From positions 186,001 to 250,000 of the forward strand of contig NZ_JAHPIV010000002.1 of NCBI RefSeq assembly GCF_019039105.1: a stretch of DNA of 64,000 nucleotides, in the 5' to 3' direction. Source of the DNA: Desertibacillus haloalkaliphilus. Lineage in GTDB: Bacteria > Bacillota > Bacilli > Bacillales > KJ1-10-99. Shown here piece after piece: positions 18,480 through 29,039 of this stretch (positions are counted from its first letter, which is position 1; the number at the start of each line of letters is the position of its first letter). The notes beneath the pieces are model-generated. The model was not told the DNA's origin and made no database searches. It was given only the letters and a program-made list of their open reading frames with translations. Both the position numbers and the translations under genes were made by a program.

Positions 18480-18746
18480 TTATGCAGAAACTTCATTTAA
18501 TTGTTTAGCAAGACGTGACTTTTGACGTGACGCTGCGTTTTTATGGATAAGTCCTTTGTTTGCTGCTTTATCAAGCTTTTTGGTTGCAAGCAAGAATGCT
18601 TCCTTCGCACCTTCAGCATCTTTGTTTTCAACTGTTGCTTCAAATTCTTTGATCGCAGTACGAAGTGCAGATTTAACTGCAGCGTTTTGTGCGCGACGCT
18701 TATCACTTACTTTAACACGTTTAATAGCAGATTTGATATTAGGCAT
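18480..18746 (-). CDS. rpsT: 30S ribosomal protein S20
   Basis: An 88-residue basic, helical protein starting [18 protein letters not shown] and ending with the RLAKQLNE tail of S20. S20 binds 16S rRNA in the 30S subunit. The frame extends 19 codons upstream, but AAGGAGGTGAAAG directly before ATG 18746 and the MPNIKSA start decide it. It is monocistronic between terminators, with its own promoter at 18807-18835, and lies opposite holA and gpr as in B. subtilis. Confidence 0.97.
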   Translation of the reverse strand: MPNIKSAIKRVKVSDKRRAQNAAVKSALRTAIKEFEATVENKDAEGAKEAFLLATKKLDKAANKGLIHKNAASRQKSRLAKQLNEVSA

Positions 18747-18806
18747 TACTTTCACCTCCTTGATGCAACCTTTTTCGACATTGCAATTATAAATACAACA
18801 CACTGC

Positions 18807-18835
18807 ATTTTATCAAAAGTAAAACGTAAATGCAA
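18807..18835 (-). promoter_or_regulatory. SigA promoter for rpsT
   Basis: On the minus strand TTGCAT (18835-18830), 17 nt, TAAAAT (18812-18807), about 60 nt before the rpsT start. Another TATAAT at 18791-18786 lacks a good -35. Confidence 0.6.
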
Positions 18836-18957
18836 TAGAAGAATGAAAAGGTTTCTTGTGAGGGATGCTAACCATAACCAAAACCTTCTTCATTCAAACG
18901 ATTCGGTTGTTCGATGAGGAGGGCTTTCGAAACTGTGGAAGGATAGGAGTGAATCGT

Positions 18958-20076
18958 GTGGATAAGGAATTAAATTTGGATCAATACAACCTACGAACAG
19001 ATTTAGCGATTGAGGCTCATCAAATCGCGAATGAACAAGAAGAGAGAACAAGTGAAAAACAAAGAGAAGGAATAAATGGAGTTATTGTAAAAGAGCACGA
19101 AGTTGAAGGGGTCCACGTAACAGCGGTTGAGATTTCAGAGGAAGGTGCAGAACGTCTTGGAAAAAAAGCTGGTCGTTATTTGACGTTTGAAGCACAAGGA
19201 ATTAGAAAAAAAGACACTGCTTTACAGGAAAAAGTTGAAGAAGTCTTTGCCAATGAATTTAGAACGTTTATCGAACAGATCGGAATACCGAAAGATGCAA
19301 GCTGTCTTGTTGTTGGTCTTGGGAACTGGAATGTTACTCCTGATGCACTTGGACCAATTGCGGTAGAAAATCTGTTAATTACGAAACACTTATTTGAAGT
19401 CGCGCCTGAGCAAGTATCAGATGGCTTTCGTTCGGTAAGTGCAATTGCACCCGGTGTGATGGGGCTAACCGGGATTGAAACAAGTGATGTCATTTTTGGG
19501 ATCATTGAAAAATCAAAACCTGATTTTGTGATTGCGATTGATGCGTTAGCTTCACGCTCGATTGAACGTGTGAATACGACGATTCAAATATCGGATACAG
19601 GGATTCATCCTGGTTCAGGTGTAGGGAATAAGAGGAAGGAGTTAAGTAAGGAGACGTTAGGAATTCCAGTTATCGCTGTTGGTATCCCAACTGTTGTCGA
19701 TGCGGTCTCTATTACAAGTGATACGATTGATTATGTGTTAAAACATATGGGAAAAGAAATGCGTGAGTCGAATAAGCCATCGAAAGCTTTGACACCAGCA
19801 GGAATGACGTTTGGTGAGAGACGTAAACTAACGGATGAAGACTTGCCAGACAAAGAAAATCGCCAAGCGATACTCGGGATGATCGGAAACTTAGAAGAAA
19901 ATGAAAAGCGGCAACTCATCAAGGAAGTCTTGGCTCCAATGGGGCATAACTTGATGGTTACACCAAAAGAGGTCGATGTGTTTATTGAAGATATGGCCAA
20001 TGTCATTGCCGCTGGCTTAAATGTTGCTCTTCATGGTGAGATCAATGAAGACAACGTCGGCTCCTATACACACTAG
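18958..20076 (+). CDS. gpr: Germination protease Gpr
   Basis: A 372-residue endoprotease that degrades small acid-soluble spore proteins during germination. It is made in the forespore as a zymogen with a short propeptide; the processing region is [11 protein letters not shown] near residues 10-20. The body contains [16 protein letters not shown] and [16 protein letters not shown], both typical. The frame is open to 18865, but GTG 18958 with AGGAGTGA upstream gives the family length. No convincing SigF/SigG promoter was seen. spoIIP follows after a terminator. Confidence 0.95.
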   Translation: MDKELNLDQYNLRTDLAIEAHQIANEQEERTSEKQREGINGVIVKEHEVEGVHVTAVEISEEGAERLGKKAGRYLTFEAQGIRKKDTALQEKVEEVFANEFRTFIEQIGIPKDASCLVVGLGNWNVTPDALGPIAVENLLITKHLFEVAPEQVSDGFRSVSAIAPGVMGLTGIETSDVIFGIIEKSKPDFVIAIDALASRSIERVNTTIQISDTGIHPGSGVGNKRKELSKETLGIPVIAVGIPTVVDAVSITSDTIDYVLKHMGKEMRESNKPSKALTPAGMTFGERRKLTDEDLPDKENRQAILGMIGNLEENEKRQLIKEVLAPMGHNLMVTPKEVDVFIEDMANVIAAGLNVALHGEINEDNVGSYTH

Positions 20077-20088
20077 ATTTAAATTGAG

Positions 20089-20119
20089 AACTCTCACAGT
20101 GGATGTGGGGGTTTTTTTT
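20089..20119 (+). terminator. Intrinsic terminator after gpr
   Basis: AACTCTCACA pairs with TGTGGGGGTT (with G-U pairs), 5-nt loop, then eight T residues. Confidence 0.9.
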
Positions 20120-20253
20120 GTTGTGGGAATTGCGGGGTCTGTGCGATGTTTTGAGTGATGGATGTAAGTCCTAACCTTTTTTGAAAAAGTTGGTCTACTC
20201 TTACTGAGCCTGTCATAGAATGGTTCAAGAATGGTAGTTGAAAGGGTGGGAAA

Positions 20254-21402
20254 ATGAGACGGAGTCAATTTAGAGGCTTCACCGTTTCTTTAAATCGGAC
20301 AAGTGTTAAACGAATAGCTGTATTATGTATCGTTGGCATCATAGCGATTTTTATATTAACAGGAATGTTAACCTCATTCGGGCAAGGGACAAGTCTTGCT
20401 TCATCGTCTGTTCATGGTTGGACGAGTCATTTGGCTGAGGATGCTCTTGTTTACGTATTAGGTATGCAAAACCCTTATTTTACGCAGGCACTTCCTTCTG
20501 ACAGTGAGCGACCGAAACTGATGTCAGTGGCATTTGAGATGGCAACGAGCATTAATCCTGATGACCCAAGGAGTTTATTAGGAAGAGAGCTTCCAGGCTT
20601 CGCCTTATTTGATGGTCACATTGTAGTAGCTGGGGAGGGAACTGATTATACGACGATGCCGATTGAATCTTCACCTCCAATGGAAGTGTTAATGGCAGAG
20701 AGAGAGGCTGCTGAACGTGAAGATGACGACGTGGACAAGCAAAATATAGAAAGTCAAACAGACCCTGAAATGACGACAGATGGTAGGGAGGTTGTTCATA
20801 TCATTCACTCTCATAGCCGGGAGTCATTCTTTCCAGAATTAAACAATGCGGATGCAGCTCATCACCCTGATGTTAATATTACGCTCGTTGGTGAACGATT
20901 AGGGCAAGCGTTAGAAAAGCGAGGGATTGGTGTTGATGTCGACAAAACCGATGTAGAAGCGATGTTACACAATCGCGGGTGGCAGTATTCGCAATCGTAC
21001 GATGCGTCAAGAGAAATCGTTCAAGACGCAATGAATCAAAATGACGATCTGGAGTTTTTCTTTGATATTCATCGCGATTCGCAACCGCGTGATATTACAA
21101 CGGTTAACATCAATGGTGAAGACTATGGTCGAACATTTTTTGTTATTGGGCAAAACCATAATAGTTATGAACAGAATTTAGAGCTAGCAAAAGAGCTCCA
21201 TGATCGCTTAGAGAAAGATTACCCAGGCTTAAGTCGAGGGGTTGTTGTTAAGGGTGGAGCAGGATCAAATGGACGGTACAACCAAGATTTATCGGAAAAT
21301 TCACTACTGATTGAATTTGGTGGGGTTGATAATACACTCCAAGAACTTTATCGTTCCGCTGAGGCAATGGCAGAAGTGATTAGTGAATATTATTGGGAAT
21401 AA
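20254..21402 (+). CDS. spoIIP: Stage II sporulation protein P
   Basis: A 382-residue membrane-anchored peptidoglycan hydrolase (amidase/endopeptidase) that works with SpoIID and SpoIIM in engulfment of the forespore. One transmembrane helix at about residues 21-41 (IAVLCIVGIIAIFILTGML) precedes the outside domain. Catalytic-domain motifs are VHIIHSHSRESFFPEL and FFFDIHRDSQPR, with a C-terminal LLIEFGG. Start ATG 20254 follows AAGGGTGGG. A SigE -10-like CATAGAAT lies near 20213, but the -35 is not convincing. yqxA follows by about 50 nt. Confidence 0.95.
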   Translation: MRRSQFRGFTVSLNRTSVKRIAVLCIVGIIAIFILTGMLTSFGQGTSLASSSVHGWTSHLAEDALVYVLGMQNPYFTQALPSDSERPKLMSVAFEMATSINPDDPRSLLGRELPGFALFDGHIVVAGEGTDYTTMPIESSPPMEVLMAEREAAEREDDDVDKQNIESQTDPEMTTDGREVVHIIHSHSRESFFPELNNADAAHHPDVNITLVGERLGQALEKRGIGVDVDKTDVEAMLHNRGWQYSQSYDASREIVQDAMNQNDDLEFFFDIHRDSQPRDITTVNINGEDYGRTFFVIGQNHNSYEQNLELAKELHDRLEKDYPGLSRGVVVKGGAGSNGRYNQDLSENSLLIEFGGVDNTLQELYRSAEAMAEVISEYYWE

Positions 21403-21451
21403 ACTTATGTGAATGAATAGGTAGATGTATTCATGAAAGGAGAGGGTTTAA

Positions 21452-21844
21452 GTGACAAAGTTTTTTAGTAAAATCATTTTTATAGCTTTTGTCTTATTTT
21501 TTGGAATTCTCTTTGGCATCTACCAAGCAAGTCAAGGAATGATGAGTGGGACCCCAACTTCGAACGCCGAAGTTGAAATTACGGAAGTTGAAATTACGGA
21601 ACATTCGTCTAAGGATTCAAGTAAATCAAATGAGCGTCATTCTCATGATGAGCAAACCAAGAGAGACGATGATACTAACATTCAGGCCGTCGCTCACTTA
21701 AAAGACAAGCAACAGCGGCTAGCGGAAATTGATTCTCATAACTTTTTTTCAGAGCTAGGATCAAATTTAGCTGAGCTGCTGAAGGTGACGGTTGTCGCTA
21801 TTTTAACGGTCGTTACATCGACAATTAATGATCTTCTAAATTAA
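21452..21844 (+). CDS. yqxA: YqxA family (DUF3679) membrane protein
   Basis: A 130-residue protein with an N-terminal transmembrane helix (IIFIAFVLFFGILFGIYQAS), a variable acidic linker and a C-terminal hydrophobic segment (LLKVTVVAILTVVTSTI). It matches B. subtilis YqxA in position after spoIIP and in topology. A 15-bp unit is tandemly duplicated at 21569-21598, encoding EVEITEVEIT in the linker. The start is GTG with AGGAGAGGG upstream. Function unknown. Confidence 0.85.
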   Translation: MTKFFSKIIFIAFVLFFGILFGIYQASQGMMSGTPTSNAEVEITEVEITEHSSKDSSKSNERHSHDEQTKRDDDTNIQAVAHLKDKQQRLAEIDSHNFFSELGSNLAELLKVTVVAILTVVTSTINDLLN

Positions 21845-21894
21845 CAACTTATCAGCTTAAAGGCTAACTATAAATTGAGAATCGGGTTTAGTGA

Positions 21895-21923
21895 TTGAAT
21901 CCACCTCTAGCTATTGCTATAAT
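21895..21923 (+). promoter_or_regulatory. SigA promoter for lepA
   Basis: TTGAAT (21895-21900), 17 nt, TATAAT (21918-21923), with a TG extended -10 just before it. It lies about 45 nt upstream of lepA. Confidence 0.8.
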
Positions 21924-21967
21924 TGATATTAGTGTATTTTGCGGAAGTTTGTAGGAGTGATGAATAG

Positions 21968-23794
21968 ATGAACAAAGAAGAGAGACTGGCGCGCAGGTCG
22001 AAAATTCGTAACTTTTCGATCATCGCTCATATTGATCACGGGAAGTCGACATTGGCTGACCGGATTCTAGAGGCGACAAGTGCGTTAACACAACGTGAAA
22101 TGAAAGACCAGATGCTTGATGCCATGGATTTAGAGCGTGAACGTGGAATTACAATCAAATTAAACTCAGTTCAATTAAAGTACAAAGCAAATGATGGCGA
22201 GGAGTATATTTTCCATTTAATTGATACACCTGGTCATGTCGACTTCTCTTATGAAGTATCAAGAAGTTTAGCCGCATGTGAGGGGGCACTTCTCATTATC
22301 GACGCGGCTCAAGGGATTGAAGCCCAAACATTAGCAAATGTTTATTTAGCTCTTGATAATGATTTGGAAATTCTACCAGTCGTTAATAAAATTGATTTGC
22401 CGAGCGCTGAGCCAGATCGCGTTAAGAAAGAAGTAGAAGATGTGATTGGTTTAGATACATCAGAAGCGGTTCTAGCTTCGGCAAAAAATGGTATCGGTAT
22501 TGATGAAATTCTTGAACAAATCGTTGAAAAGGTTCCTGCTCCGACGGGGGATCCTGAAGGGCCGCTAAAAGCTTTAATTTTTGATTCGTTGTACGACCCT
22601 TACCGCGGTGTTATTGCTTATATTAGAATCGTAGAAGGAACGGTAAAGCCAGGACAAAAAATTAAAATGATGGCAACGGGAAAAGAATTTGAAGTGAGTG
22701 AGGTCGGTGTATTTACACCTAAGCCGGAAAAACGAGACGAGCTGACTGTAGGTGACGTTGGCTTTTTAACAGCAGCGATCAAAAATGTTGGTGATTCACG
22801 TGTCGGTGATACGATTACAAGTGCAGAACGTCCGGCAACTGAACCTCTTCCTGGCTATCGAAAAATGAATCCAATGGTCTTTTGTGGGCTATACCCTGTT
22901 GATACCAATGATTACAATGATTTACGTGATGCGCTTGAACGTCTAGAGTTGAATGACTCATCACTTCAATATGAGCCAGAGACATCACAAGCGTTAGGAT
23001 TCGGTTTCCGTTGCGGATTTCTTGGGTTGTTACATATGGAAATTATCCAAGAGCGGATAGAGCGTGAATTTAATATTACATTGATTACAACCGCACCAAG
23101 TGTTATTTATAATGTTGAATTAACGGATGGTGAGACGGTTAAGGTTGATAACCCTGCAAACATGCCAACACAACAAAAAGTCGAGCATGTTGAAGAGCCA
23201 TATGTGAAAGCAGACATTATGGTCCCGAACGATTTTGTTGGTGCTGTTATGGAATTATGCCAAGGAAAACGCGGTATCTTTATTGATATGCAATATTTAG
23301 ATGAAAATCGCGTGTCGATCGTTTATGAGATTCCACTATCTGAGATTGTCTATGATTTCTTTGATCAATTAAAATCAAGTACGAAAGGATATGCATCCTT
23401 TGATTACGAACTTGTTGGTTACAAGCAATCAAACCTTGTTAAGATGGATATTCTCTTAAACGGAGAAAGAGTTGATGCGCTATCTGTCATTGTCCATCGT
23501 GACTTCGCTTATGAGCGTGGAAAGACGATCGTTGAAAAATTAAAAGAATTAATTCCGAGACAACAATTCGAAGTCCCGGTTCAAGCAAGTATCGGTCAAA
23601 AGATTATTGCGCGTTCAACGATTAAAGCGATTCGCAAAAATGTGTTGGCCAAATGTTATGGCGGTGACATCTCCCGAAAACGTAAGTTATTAGAGAAGCA
23701 AAAAGAAGGTAAGAAACGAATGAAAAACGTTGGGAATGTTGAAGTGCCTCAAGAAGCCTTTATGGCCGTTTTACGAATGGATGATAATAAATAA
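21968..23794 (+). CDS. lepA: Elongation factor 4 LepA
   Basis: A 608-residue translational GTPase. G1 is [10 protein letters not shown]3 is DTPGHVDF, and G4 is NKIDLP; domains II and III follow, and the LepA-specific C-terminal domain ends [19 protein letters not shown]. It binds ribosomes and has been linked to back-translocation and 30S biogenesis. TAGGAGTGATG precedes the ATG. It has its own promoter, and a terminator follows. Confidence 0.97.
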   Translation: MNKEERLARRSKIRNFSIIAHIDHGKSTLADRILEATSALTQREMKDQMLDAMDLERERGITIKLNSVQLKYKANDGEEYIFHLIDTPGHVDFSYEVSRSLAACEGALLIIDAAQGIEAQTLANVYLALDNDLEILPVVNKIDLPSAEPDRVKKEVEDVIGLDTSEAVLASAKNGIGIDEILEQIVEKVPAPTGDPEGPLKALIFDSLYDPYRGVIAYIRIVEGTVKPGQKIKMMATGKEFEVSEVGVFTPKPEKRDELTVGDVGFLTAAIKNVGDSRVGDTITSAERPATEPLPGYRKMNPMVFCGLYPVDTNDYNDLRDALERLELNDSSLQYEPETSQALGFGFRCGFLGLLHMEIIQERIEREFNITLITTAPSVIYNVELTDGETVKVDNPANMPTQQKVEHVEEPYVKADIMVPNDFVGAVMELCQGKRGIFIDMQYLDENRVSIVYEIPLSEIVYDFFDQLKSSTKGYASFDYELVGYKQSNLVKMDILLNGERVDALSVIVHRDFAYERGKTIVEKLKELIPRQQFEVPVQASIGQKIIARSTIKAIRKNVLAKCYGGDISRKRKLLEKQKEGKKRMKNVGNVEVPQEAFMAVLRMDDNK

Positions 23795-23835
23795 CATGGC
23801 CTTATCGTGTGATCTACAATGAAAATGATGATACG

Positions 23836-23867
23836 AACCGCAGGAGAGTCTATTTCCTGCGGTTTTT
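23836..23867 (+). terminator. Intrinsic terminator after lepA
   Basis: AACCGCAGGA pairs perfectly with TCCTGCGGTT, 9-nt loop, then TTTTT. It lies just before hemW. Confidence 0.9.
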
Positions 23868-23897
23868 AGTAAATATAGTTTGAAAGCAGTGATGTAT

Positions 23898-25037
23898 ATG
23901 CCAAAGTCCGTCTATGTCCATATTCCTTTTTGTGAACAGATTTGTCATTATTGCGATTTTAATAAGGTGTTTTTAAAGGGTCAGCCAGTTGCAGACTATT
24001 TGCAAGCATTAGATCAAGAATGTCGAAATACTGTTGCAAAAGTGCCACCAACACGTATAGAGACGATTTATGTTGGTGGGGGGACACCAACCGCCCTTAA
24101 TGCAGAGCAACTTGATACATTGTTTAAGAGCTTAAACGATCATTTTGTCCCGAGAGCAGACCGGATTGAATTTACTGTCGAAGTGAATCCTGGAAGTATT
24201 GATCGTAAGAAATTAGAAGTTATGAAAGCTGCAGGGGTGAACCGATTAAGCATTGGTGTGCAGACATTTGATAATGACTTGTTAGCAGGAATTGGTCGTA
24301 CGCATAAAAGTAAGGATATTTATCATACGATTGAATTAGCTAGAAGCTCTGGATTTGAGAATCTCTCCATCGACTTGATTTTTGGATTACCGAAGCAAAC
24401 GGTTGAAAGTTTTCAGCGCACACTTGAAGAGACGATTTTGTTAGGGGTTGAGCATGTCTCGGCTTATTCACTTAAGGTCGAAGAAAAAACTGTTTTTTAT
24501 AATTTGCAACGAAAAGGAAAATTGGTGCTCCCTCCAGAAGAAGCAGAAGTAAACATGTATGAACGGTTGTTAGCTGCGATGAGCGGTAATGGGTACCACC
24601 AGTATGAAATTAGCAACTTTGCAAAGGAAGGGTATGAGAGCACGCACAATTTAACATACTGGAACAATGAAGAGTACTACGGGATTGGCGCTGGTGCCCA
24701 TGGTTACCTTGGCGCTGTGCGCACCGTGAATGCGGGACCGCTAAATAAATATATGAGCCTGATCCAAAAGCAAGGCAACCCATATATTGAGTCTCATGTT
24801 GTCTCGAAAAATGAGCGAATGGAAGAAGAAATGTTTATGGGGCTTCGAAAAAAGAAAGGGGTGTCGAAACAAAGGTTTTATCAACGCTTTGGTGTGAAGG
24901 TTGAGGATGTGTTTGCTGATCCGTTACAGCAATTAACGAAACAGGGGCTACTAAAGGTAGATGGCGACCAAATTTCGTTAACCGATACGGGAATCTTTCT
25001 TGGTAACGAAGTATTTGAAAAGTTTTTACTCATCTAA
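23898..25037 (+). CDS. hemW: Radical SAM heme chaperone HemW
   Basis: A 379-residue radical SAM protein. The cluster motif is C12-EQI-C16-HY-C19, followed by YVGGGTPTAL and EFTVEVNPGS. It is the shorter HemW type rather than the longer coproporphyrinogen oxidase HemN, although it is called hemN in B. subtilis. HemW is thought to insert heme into respiratory proteins. The start is uncertain: TTG 23880, ATG 23892 and ATG 23898 are all in frame with only a weak GTGAT-like site; MPKSVYVHIPF matches the family best. Confidence 0.9.
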   Translation: MPKSVYVHIPFCEQICHYCDFNKVFLKGQPVADYLQALDQECRNTVAKVPPTRIETIYVGGGTPTALNAEQLDTLFKSLNDHFVPRADRIEFTVEVNPGSIDRKKLEVMKAAGVNRLSIGVQTFDNDLLAGIGRTHKSKDIYHTIELARSSGFENLSIDLIFGLPKQTVESFQRTLEETILLGVEHVSAYSLKVEEKTVFYNLQRKGKLVLPPEEAEVNMYERLLAAMSGNGYHQYEISNFAKEGYESTHNLTYWNNEEYYGIGAGAHGYLGAVRTVNAGPLNKYMSLIQKQGNPYIESHVVSKNERMEEEMFMGLRKKKGVSKQRFYQRFGVKVEDVFADPLQQLTKQGLLKVDGDQISLTDTGIFLGNEVFEKFLLI

Positions 25038-25155
25038 GTCGAAGTTTAGATTCGAGCGAAACGGTATAAGCTGTATATGATGAAATTCTTACATTCGTTA
25101 GAATCTAGATCTACGATCGGAGTCGCTCGGCCTCTGATGAATTTCGCTAATTCCG

Positions 25156-25184
25156 TTGACAAAAGCTGACCTTTTTGGTACTTT
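25156..25184 (+). promoter_or_regulatory. SigA promoter of the hrcA operon
   Basis: TTGACA (25156-25161), 17 nt, TACTTT (25179-25184). The CIRCE operator begins 10 nt downstream, so HrcA would block initiation. Confidence 0.8.
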
Positions 25185-25194
25185 ATCATTAGAT

Positions 25195-25221
25195 TTAGCA
25201 CTCGTTAATCTAGAGTGCTAA
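25195..25221 (+). promoter_or_regulatory. CIRCE operator
   Basis: TTAGCACTC, 9 nt, GAGTGCTAA: the perfect consensus CIRCE inverted repeat bound by the HrcA repressor. It lies between the promoter and the hrcA ribosome binding site, and implies class I heat-shock control of hrcA-grpE-dnaK. Confidence 0.98.
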
Positions 25222-25237
25222 CAGAGGTGAAGAAGGG

Positions 25238-26269
25238 ATGTTAACAGAGCGCCAGTTATTTATTTTACAAGCAATTGTTGATGATTATATTCGTTCAGCA
25301 GAACCTGTTGGGTCTCGAAGTATTTCAAAGCGAGAGGATATCTCATATAGTCCTGCGACGATTCGAAATGAGATGGCAGACTTAGAGGAGCTTGGCTTTC
25401 TTGACAAACCGCACAGCTCAGCTGGTCGAATACCTTCTCAAAGGGGTTATCGTTATTATGTTGATCATTTGCTCATGCCACATTATTTATCGGATACAGA
25501 GCTTGTTGATATTAAAAAACTATTTGCAGAGAAGATTGATGAGGTTGAACAATTAATTCAACAATCTGCTAAGGTCCTCTCTAGTTTAACTAGCTATATA
25601 TCTATTGTGTTAGGACCGGAAATGTTTGAGACGCGTTTGAAACATTTACAAATCATCCCATTAACACATGAAACAGCCGTAGCCATTATCGTAACTGATA
25701 CTGGACATGTCGAAAATCAAACCATTACAATACCAGGTGGGATTGAGTTGGCAGATCTAGAAATGGTTGTTAATATTTTGAATGACCATTTAAAAGGTGT
25801 TCCGCTAAATGATCTAAATAAGAGGTTGAATACTGAAGTCGCTGCTGTTTTGAGGTCTCATATTGGAAATGTTAATCATGTGATGTCAATGTTAAATCGA
25901 ACATTGAAGCCAGAGAAGTCTGAGAAAGTCTTTTACGGTGGGAAAACAAATCTATTAATGCAGCCAGAATTTCGCGATATAGAAAAAGTTCGATTGTTGC
26001 TAAATATTCTCGAGGAAGATGACCTTGTCCATCAGCTGTTTCGCTCAAATTCTGCGGGAATTAATGTTAAAATTGGACAGGAAAATAATTTAGAGGCGAT
26101 CGATAATTGTAGTATCATTACTGCGTCTTATTCGATTGCAGGTAAGCATATGGGGACAGTGGGCATTCTTGGTCCGACTAGGATGGAATATCCACGGGTG
26201 ATTGGAATTCTAGATCATATCTCAAAAGATTTAACAAAAGTGCTTACAGAGTTGTATCAAAAAGGGTAG
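25238..26269 (+). CDS. hrcA: Heat-inducible transcription repressor HrcA
   Basis: A 343-residue repressor. The N-terminal winged helix (MLTERQLFILQAIVDDYI, then PATIRNEMADLEELGFL) binds CIRCE, followed by the GAF-like and dimerisation domains. It represses its own operon and, in relatives, groESL; its activity depends on GroEL. The perfect CIRCE site upstream supports the call. AGAGGTGA is upstream of the ATG. A hairpin with a GAAA loop separates it from grpE. Confidence 0.97.
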   Translation: MLTERQLFILQAIVDDYIRSAEPVGSRSISKREDISYSPATIRNEMADLEELGFLDKPHSSAGRIPSQRGYRYYVDHLLMPHYLSDTELVDIKKLFAEKIDEVEQLIQQSAKVLSSLTSYISIVLGPEMFETRLKHLQIIPLTHETAVAIIVTDTGHVENQTITIPGGIELADLEMVVNILNDHLKGVPLNDLNKRLNTEVAAVLRSHIGNVNHVMSMLNRTLKPEKSEKVFYGGKTNLLMQPEFRDIEKVRLLLNILEEDDLVHQLFRSNSAGINVKIGQENNLEAIDNCSIITASYSIAGKHMGTVGILGPTRMEYPRVIGILDHISKDLTKVLTELYQKG

Positions 26270-26293
26270 TAATGGTAATATTGACAATTAGTT

Positions 26294-26313
26294 GTGGGAG
26301 AGAAATCTCCCAT
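26294..26313 (+). other. GNRA-loop hairpin between hrcA and grpE
   Basis: A 6-bp stem GGGAGA/TCTCCC, extendable to 8 bp, closed by a GAAA tetraloop, followed by CTCTTTT. B. subtilis dnaK-operon mRNA is processed between hrcA and grpE, so this could be a 5' stabilising or processing structure rather than a full terminator. Confidence 0.6.
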
Positions 26314-26345
26314 CTCTTTTGAAGTAGATTAGGGAGGTGAAGATG

Positions 26346-26948
26346 ATGAAAGAAACAACAAATGAATCTGTTGAGAAAGAAGTAGAAGATGTTGAACAAC
26401 AAGCTGCTAACGAGACTGATGAAAATATTGATGTAGAAGAACCAGTTGAAGAGAATCATCAGGAAGATGAGCAAGCCGTTGAGGAACGATCAGCAGAAGA
26501 GAAAAAAATAAAAGAACTAGAAGAAAAGGTAGAAGATGTAACCAATCGGTTACTTCGTGTTCAAGCCGATTATGATAACTTTCGCCGTCGCTCTAAAGAT
26601 GAAAAAGAAGCGGCAGCTAAATATAGAGCTCAAAGTTTAGTTGAGGAATTACTTCCTGTACTAGATAATTTTGAACGTGCATTGGGTGTAGAACCAGAAC
26701 ATGAAGAGGCAAAATCGATCCAACAAGGGATGGAAATGGTATACCGCCAATTGCAAGATGCGTTAACAAAAGAGGGCGTTGAAGTGATTGAAACAGTTGG
26801 ACAACAGTTTGACCCTCATAAGCACCAAGCGATTATGCAAGTAGAAGATGATGCTTATAAATCAAACGAAGTCGTTGAAGAATTGCAGAAGGGGTATCAA
26901 TTGAAAGACCGTGTCATTCGCCCTTCAATGGTCAAAGTCAACGCATAA
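26346..26948 (+). CDS. grpE: Nucleotide exchange factor GrpE
   Basis: A 200-residue co-chaperone that releases ADP from DnaK. A very acidic N-terminal region (about 1-55) leads into the long coiled coil ([20 protein letters not shown]) and the beta domain with [13 protein letters not shown]. Starts at GTG 26337, ATG 26343 and ATG 26346 are in frame; GGGAGGTGA spacing favours 26346. It is in the CIRCE-controlled operon between hrcA and dnaK. Confidence 0.95.
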   Translation: MKETTNESVEKEVEDVEQQAANETDENIDVEEPVEENHQEDEQAVEERSAEEKKIKELEEKVEDVTNRLLRVQADYDNFRRRSKDEKEAAAKYRAQSLVEELLPVLDNFERALGVEPEHEEAKSIQQGMEMVYRQLQDALTKEGVEVIETVGQQFDPHKHQAIMQVEDDAYKSNEVVEELQKGYQLKDRVIRPSMVKVNA

Positions 26949-26990
26949 ATGGTATTACATAAAACAAATGAGGAATAGGAGGAACATGTC

Positions 26991-28826
26991 ATGAGTAAAG
27001 TAATTGGTATTGATTTAGGAACAACAAACTCTTGTGTTGCTGTTATGGAAGGTGGAGAAGCAACAGTCATACCTAACCCGGAAGGTAACCGCACAACACC
27101 ATCGGTTGTCGCTTTTAAAGATGGTGAAAGACAAGTAGGTGAAGTAGCTAAACGTCAGGCGATCACGAACCCTAATACGGTTATTTCAATCAAGCGTCAT
27201 ATGGGTACTGATTATAAGGTAGACATTGAAGGGAAAGAGTATACACCGCAAGAACTTTCTGCAATTATTTTACAGAAACTAAAATCTGATGCAGAAGCTT
27301 ACCTAGGTGAAACGGTAACAAAAGCAGTTATTACGGTACCAGCATACTTCAATGATTCACAACGTCAAGCAACAAAAGACGCTGGAAAAATTGCAGGTTT
27401 AGAAGTTGAGCGTATCGTCAACGAGCCAACAGCAGCAGCTCTTGCTTACGGGTTTGAAAAAGAAGAAGATCAAACGATCCTTGTGTATGACTTAGGTGGA
27501 GGTACATTTGACGTTTCGATTTTAGAGCTTGGTGACGGGTTCTTCGAAGTTAAAGCAACATCTGGTGATAACGAACTTGGTGGGGATGATTTTGACCAAG
27601 TGATTATCGATCACCTTGTTGAGGAATTCAAAAAAGAAAACGGTATTGACTTATCTCAAGATAAAATGGCGACTCAACGTTTAAAAGATGCAGCTGAGAA
27701 AGCAAAGAAAGATCTTTCAGGTGTGACACAAACACAAATTTCACTACCATTTATTACAGCGGATGCATCTGGACCGAAACACTTAGAACTAACACTCACT
27801 CGTGCGAAATTTGAAGAGCTATCTTCAGACTTAGTTGAGCGTACGATGGCACCAACTCGCCGTGCCCTACAAGATGCAGGCTTTTCTCAAGGTGAGATTG
27901 ATAAAGTCGTGTTAGTCGGTGGTTCTACACGTATCCCTGCTGTTCAAGAATCGATTAAAAAGTTAACTGGTAAGGATCCACATAAAGGCGTGAACCCAGA
28001 TGAGGTTGTTGCTTTAGGTGCAGCTGTTCAAGCTGGTGTACTTACTGGTGATGTTAAGGATGTCGTTCTACTCGACGTTACACCTCTATCTCTTGGTATC
28101 GAAACAATGGGTGGTGTGATGACGAAGCTAATTGATCGTAATACGACGATCCCAACAAGCAAATCACAAGTGTTCTCAACGGCAGCGGATAACCAACCAT
28201 CTGTTGATATCCATGTTCTCCAAGGGGAGCGTGAAATGGCTGCTGATAACAAAACGCTAGGTCGTTTCCAATTAACGGATATCCCGCCGGCACCACGTGG
28301 TGTACCACAAATTGAGGTAAGCTTTGATATTGATGCAAATGGGATTGTAAATGTTAAAGCAAAAGATCTTGGCACAAACAAAGAGCAATCCATTACGATT
28401 ACATCTTCTTCTGGCCTTTCTGAGGATGAAATCGAAAAGATGGTTAAAGACGCAGAAGAAAATGCCGAAGAAGATAAAAAGCGTCGTGAAGAAATTGAAC
28501 TACGAAATGAAGCAGATCAGTTAGTCTTCACAACAGAGAAAACGTTAAAAGATCTTGGTGACAATGTTGACCAAGCAGAGATCGATAAAGCGAATGAAGC
28601 AAAAGATAAAGTGAAGTCAGCATTAGAAGGCGAAGATATCGAAGCGATCCGTTCTGCTAAGGATGAATTACAAGAAGTTGTTCAACAGCTTTCAACAAAG
28701 CTTTATGAACAAGCGGCACAAGCTGCTCAGCAAGCTCAAGGAGCAGAAGGTGAAGCAAGTGGAAATGCAGGCGATGACAATGTTGTCGATGCTGATTATG
28801 AAGAGGTAAATGATGATAAAAAGTAA
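26991..28826 (+). CDS. dnaK: Chaperone DnaK (Hsp70)
   Basis: A 611-residue Hsp70. The ATPase domain begins [18 protein letters not shown] and contains [14 protein letters not shown]; the linker [16 protein letters not shown] leads to the substrate-binding domain; the C-terminal lid ends in an Ala/Gln/Gly-rich tail. It folds proteins with DnaJ and GrpE and is typical in length for Firmicutes. AGGAGG precedes the ATG. A terminator follows, so dnaJ probably depends on read-through or another promoter. Confidence 0.98.
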   Translation: MSKVIGIDLGTTNSCVAVMEGGEATVIPNPEGNRTTPSVVAFKDGERQVGEVAKRQAITNPNTVISIKRHMGTDYKVDIEGKEYTPQELSAIILQKLKSDAEAYLGETVTKAVITVPAYFNDSQRQATKDAGKIAGLEVERIVNEPTAAALAYGFEKEEDQTILVYDLGGGTFDVSILELGDGFFEVKATSGDNELGGDDFDQVIIDHLVEEFKKENGIDLSQDKMATQRLKDAAEKAKKDLSGVTQTQISLPFITADASGPKHLELTLTRAKFEELSSDLVERTMAPTRRALQDAGFSQGEIDKVVLVGGSTRIPAVQESIKKLTGKDPHKGVNPDEVVALGAAVQAGVLTGDVKDVVLLDVTPLSLGIETMGGVMTKLIDRNTTIPTSKSQVFSTAADNQPSVDIHVLQGEREMAADNKTLGRFQLTDIPPAPRGVPQIEVSFDIDANGIVNVKAKDLGTNKEQSITITSSSGLSEDEIEKMVKDAEENAEEDKKRREEIELRNEADQLVFTTEKTLKDLGDNVDQAEIDKANEAKDKVKSALEGEDIEAIRSAKDELQEVVQQLSTKLYEQAAQAAQQAQGAEGEASGNAGDDNVVDADYEEVNDDKK

Positions 28827-28837
28827 GTAGATTGAAC

Positions 28838-28874
28838 AAGTCAAAGTCAGGATATCTTGGCTTTGACTTTTTTT
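28838..28874 (+). terminator. Intrinsic terminator between dnaK and dnaJ
   Basis: AAGTCAAAG pairs with CTTTGACTT over a 14-nt loop, then a run of seven T. The 165-nt stretch from here to dnaJ shows no promoter I trust. Confidence 0.85.
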
Positions 28875-29039
28875 GACAATGAAAATAAAACGCTGCTGTC
28901 CGATGAGCGACCTTTTTTGTGTTCTCTTGGTCAGTGAACCTAGAAGCAAAGCGAACACCAGGACCCATGACACCCTTGCGTGATTGAAAGAATCAATGAT
29001 AAGATAATCGTTATGTAATAGGAATCGGGAGTGGATACA

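Noticed and set aside
28657-28973. Minus-strand ORFs across the dnaK end and the dnaK-dnaJ gap
   Set aside because: They run antisense through the dnaK tail and its terminator, have odd composition and no ribosome binding site.
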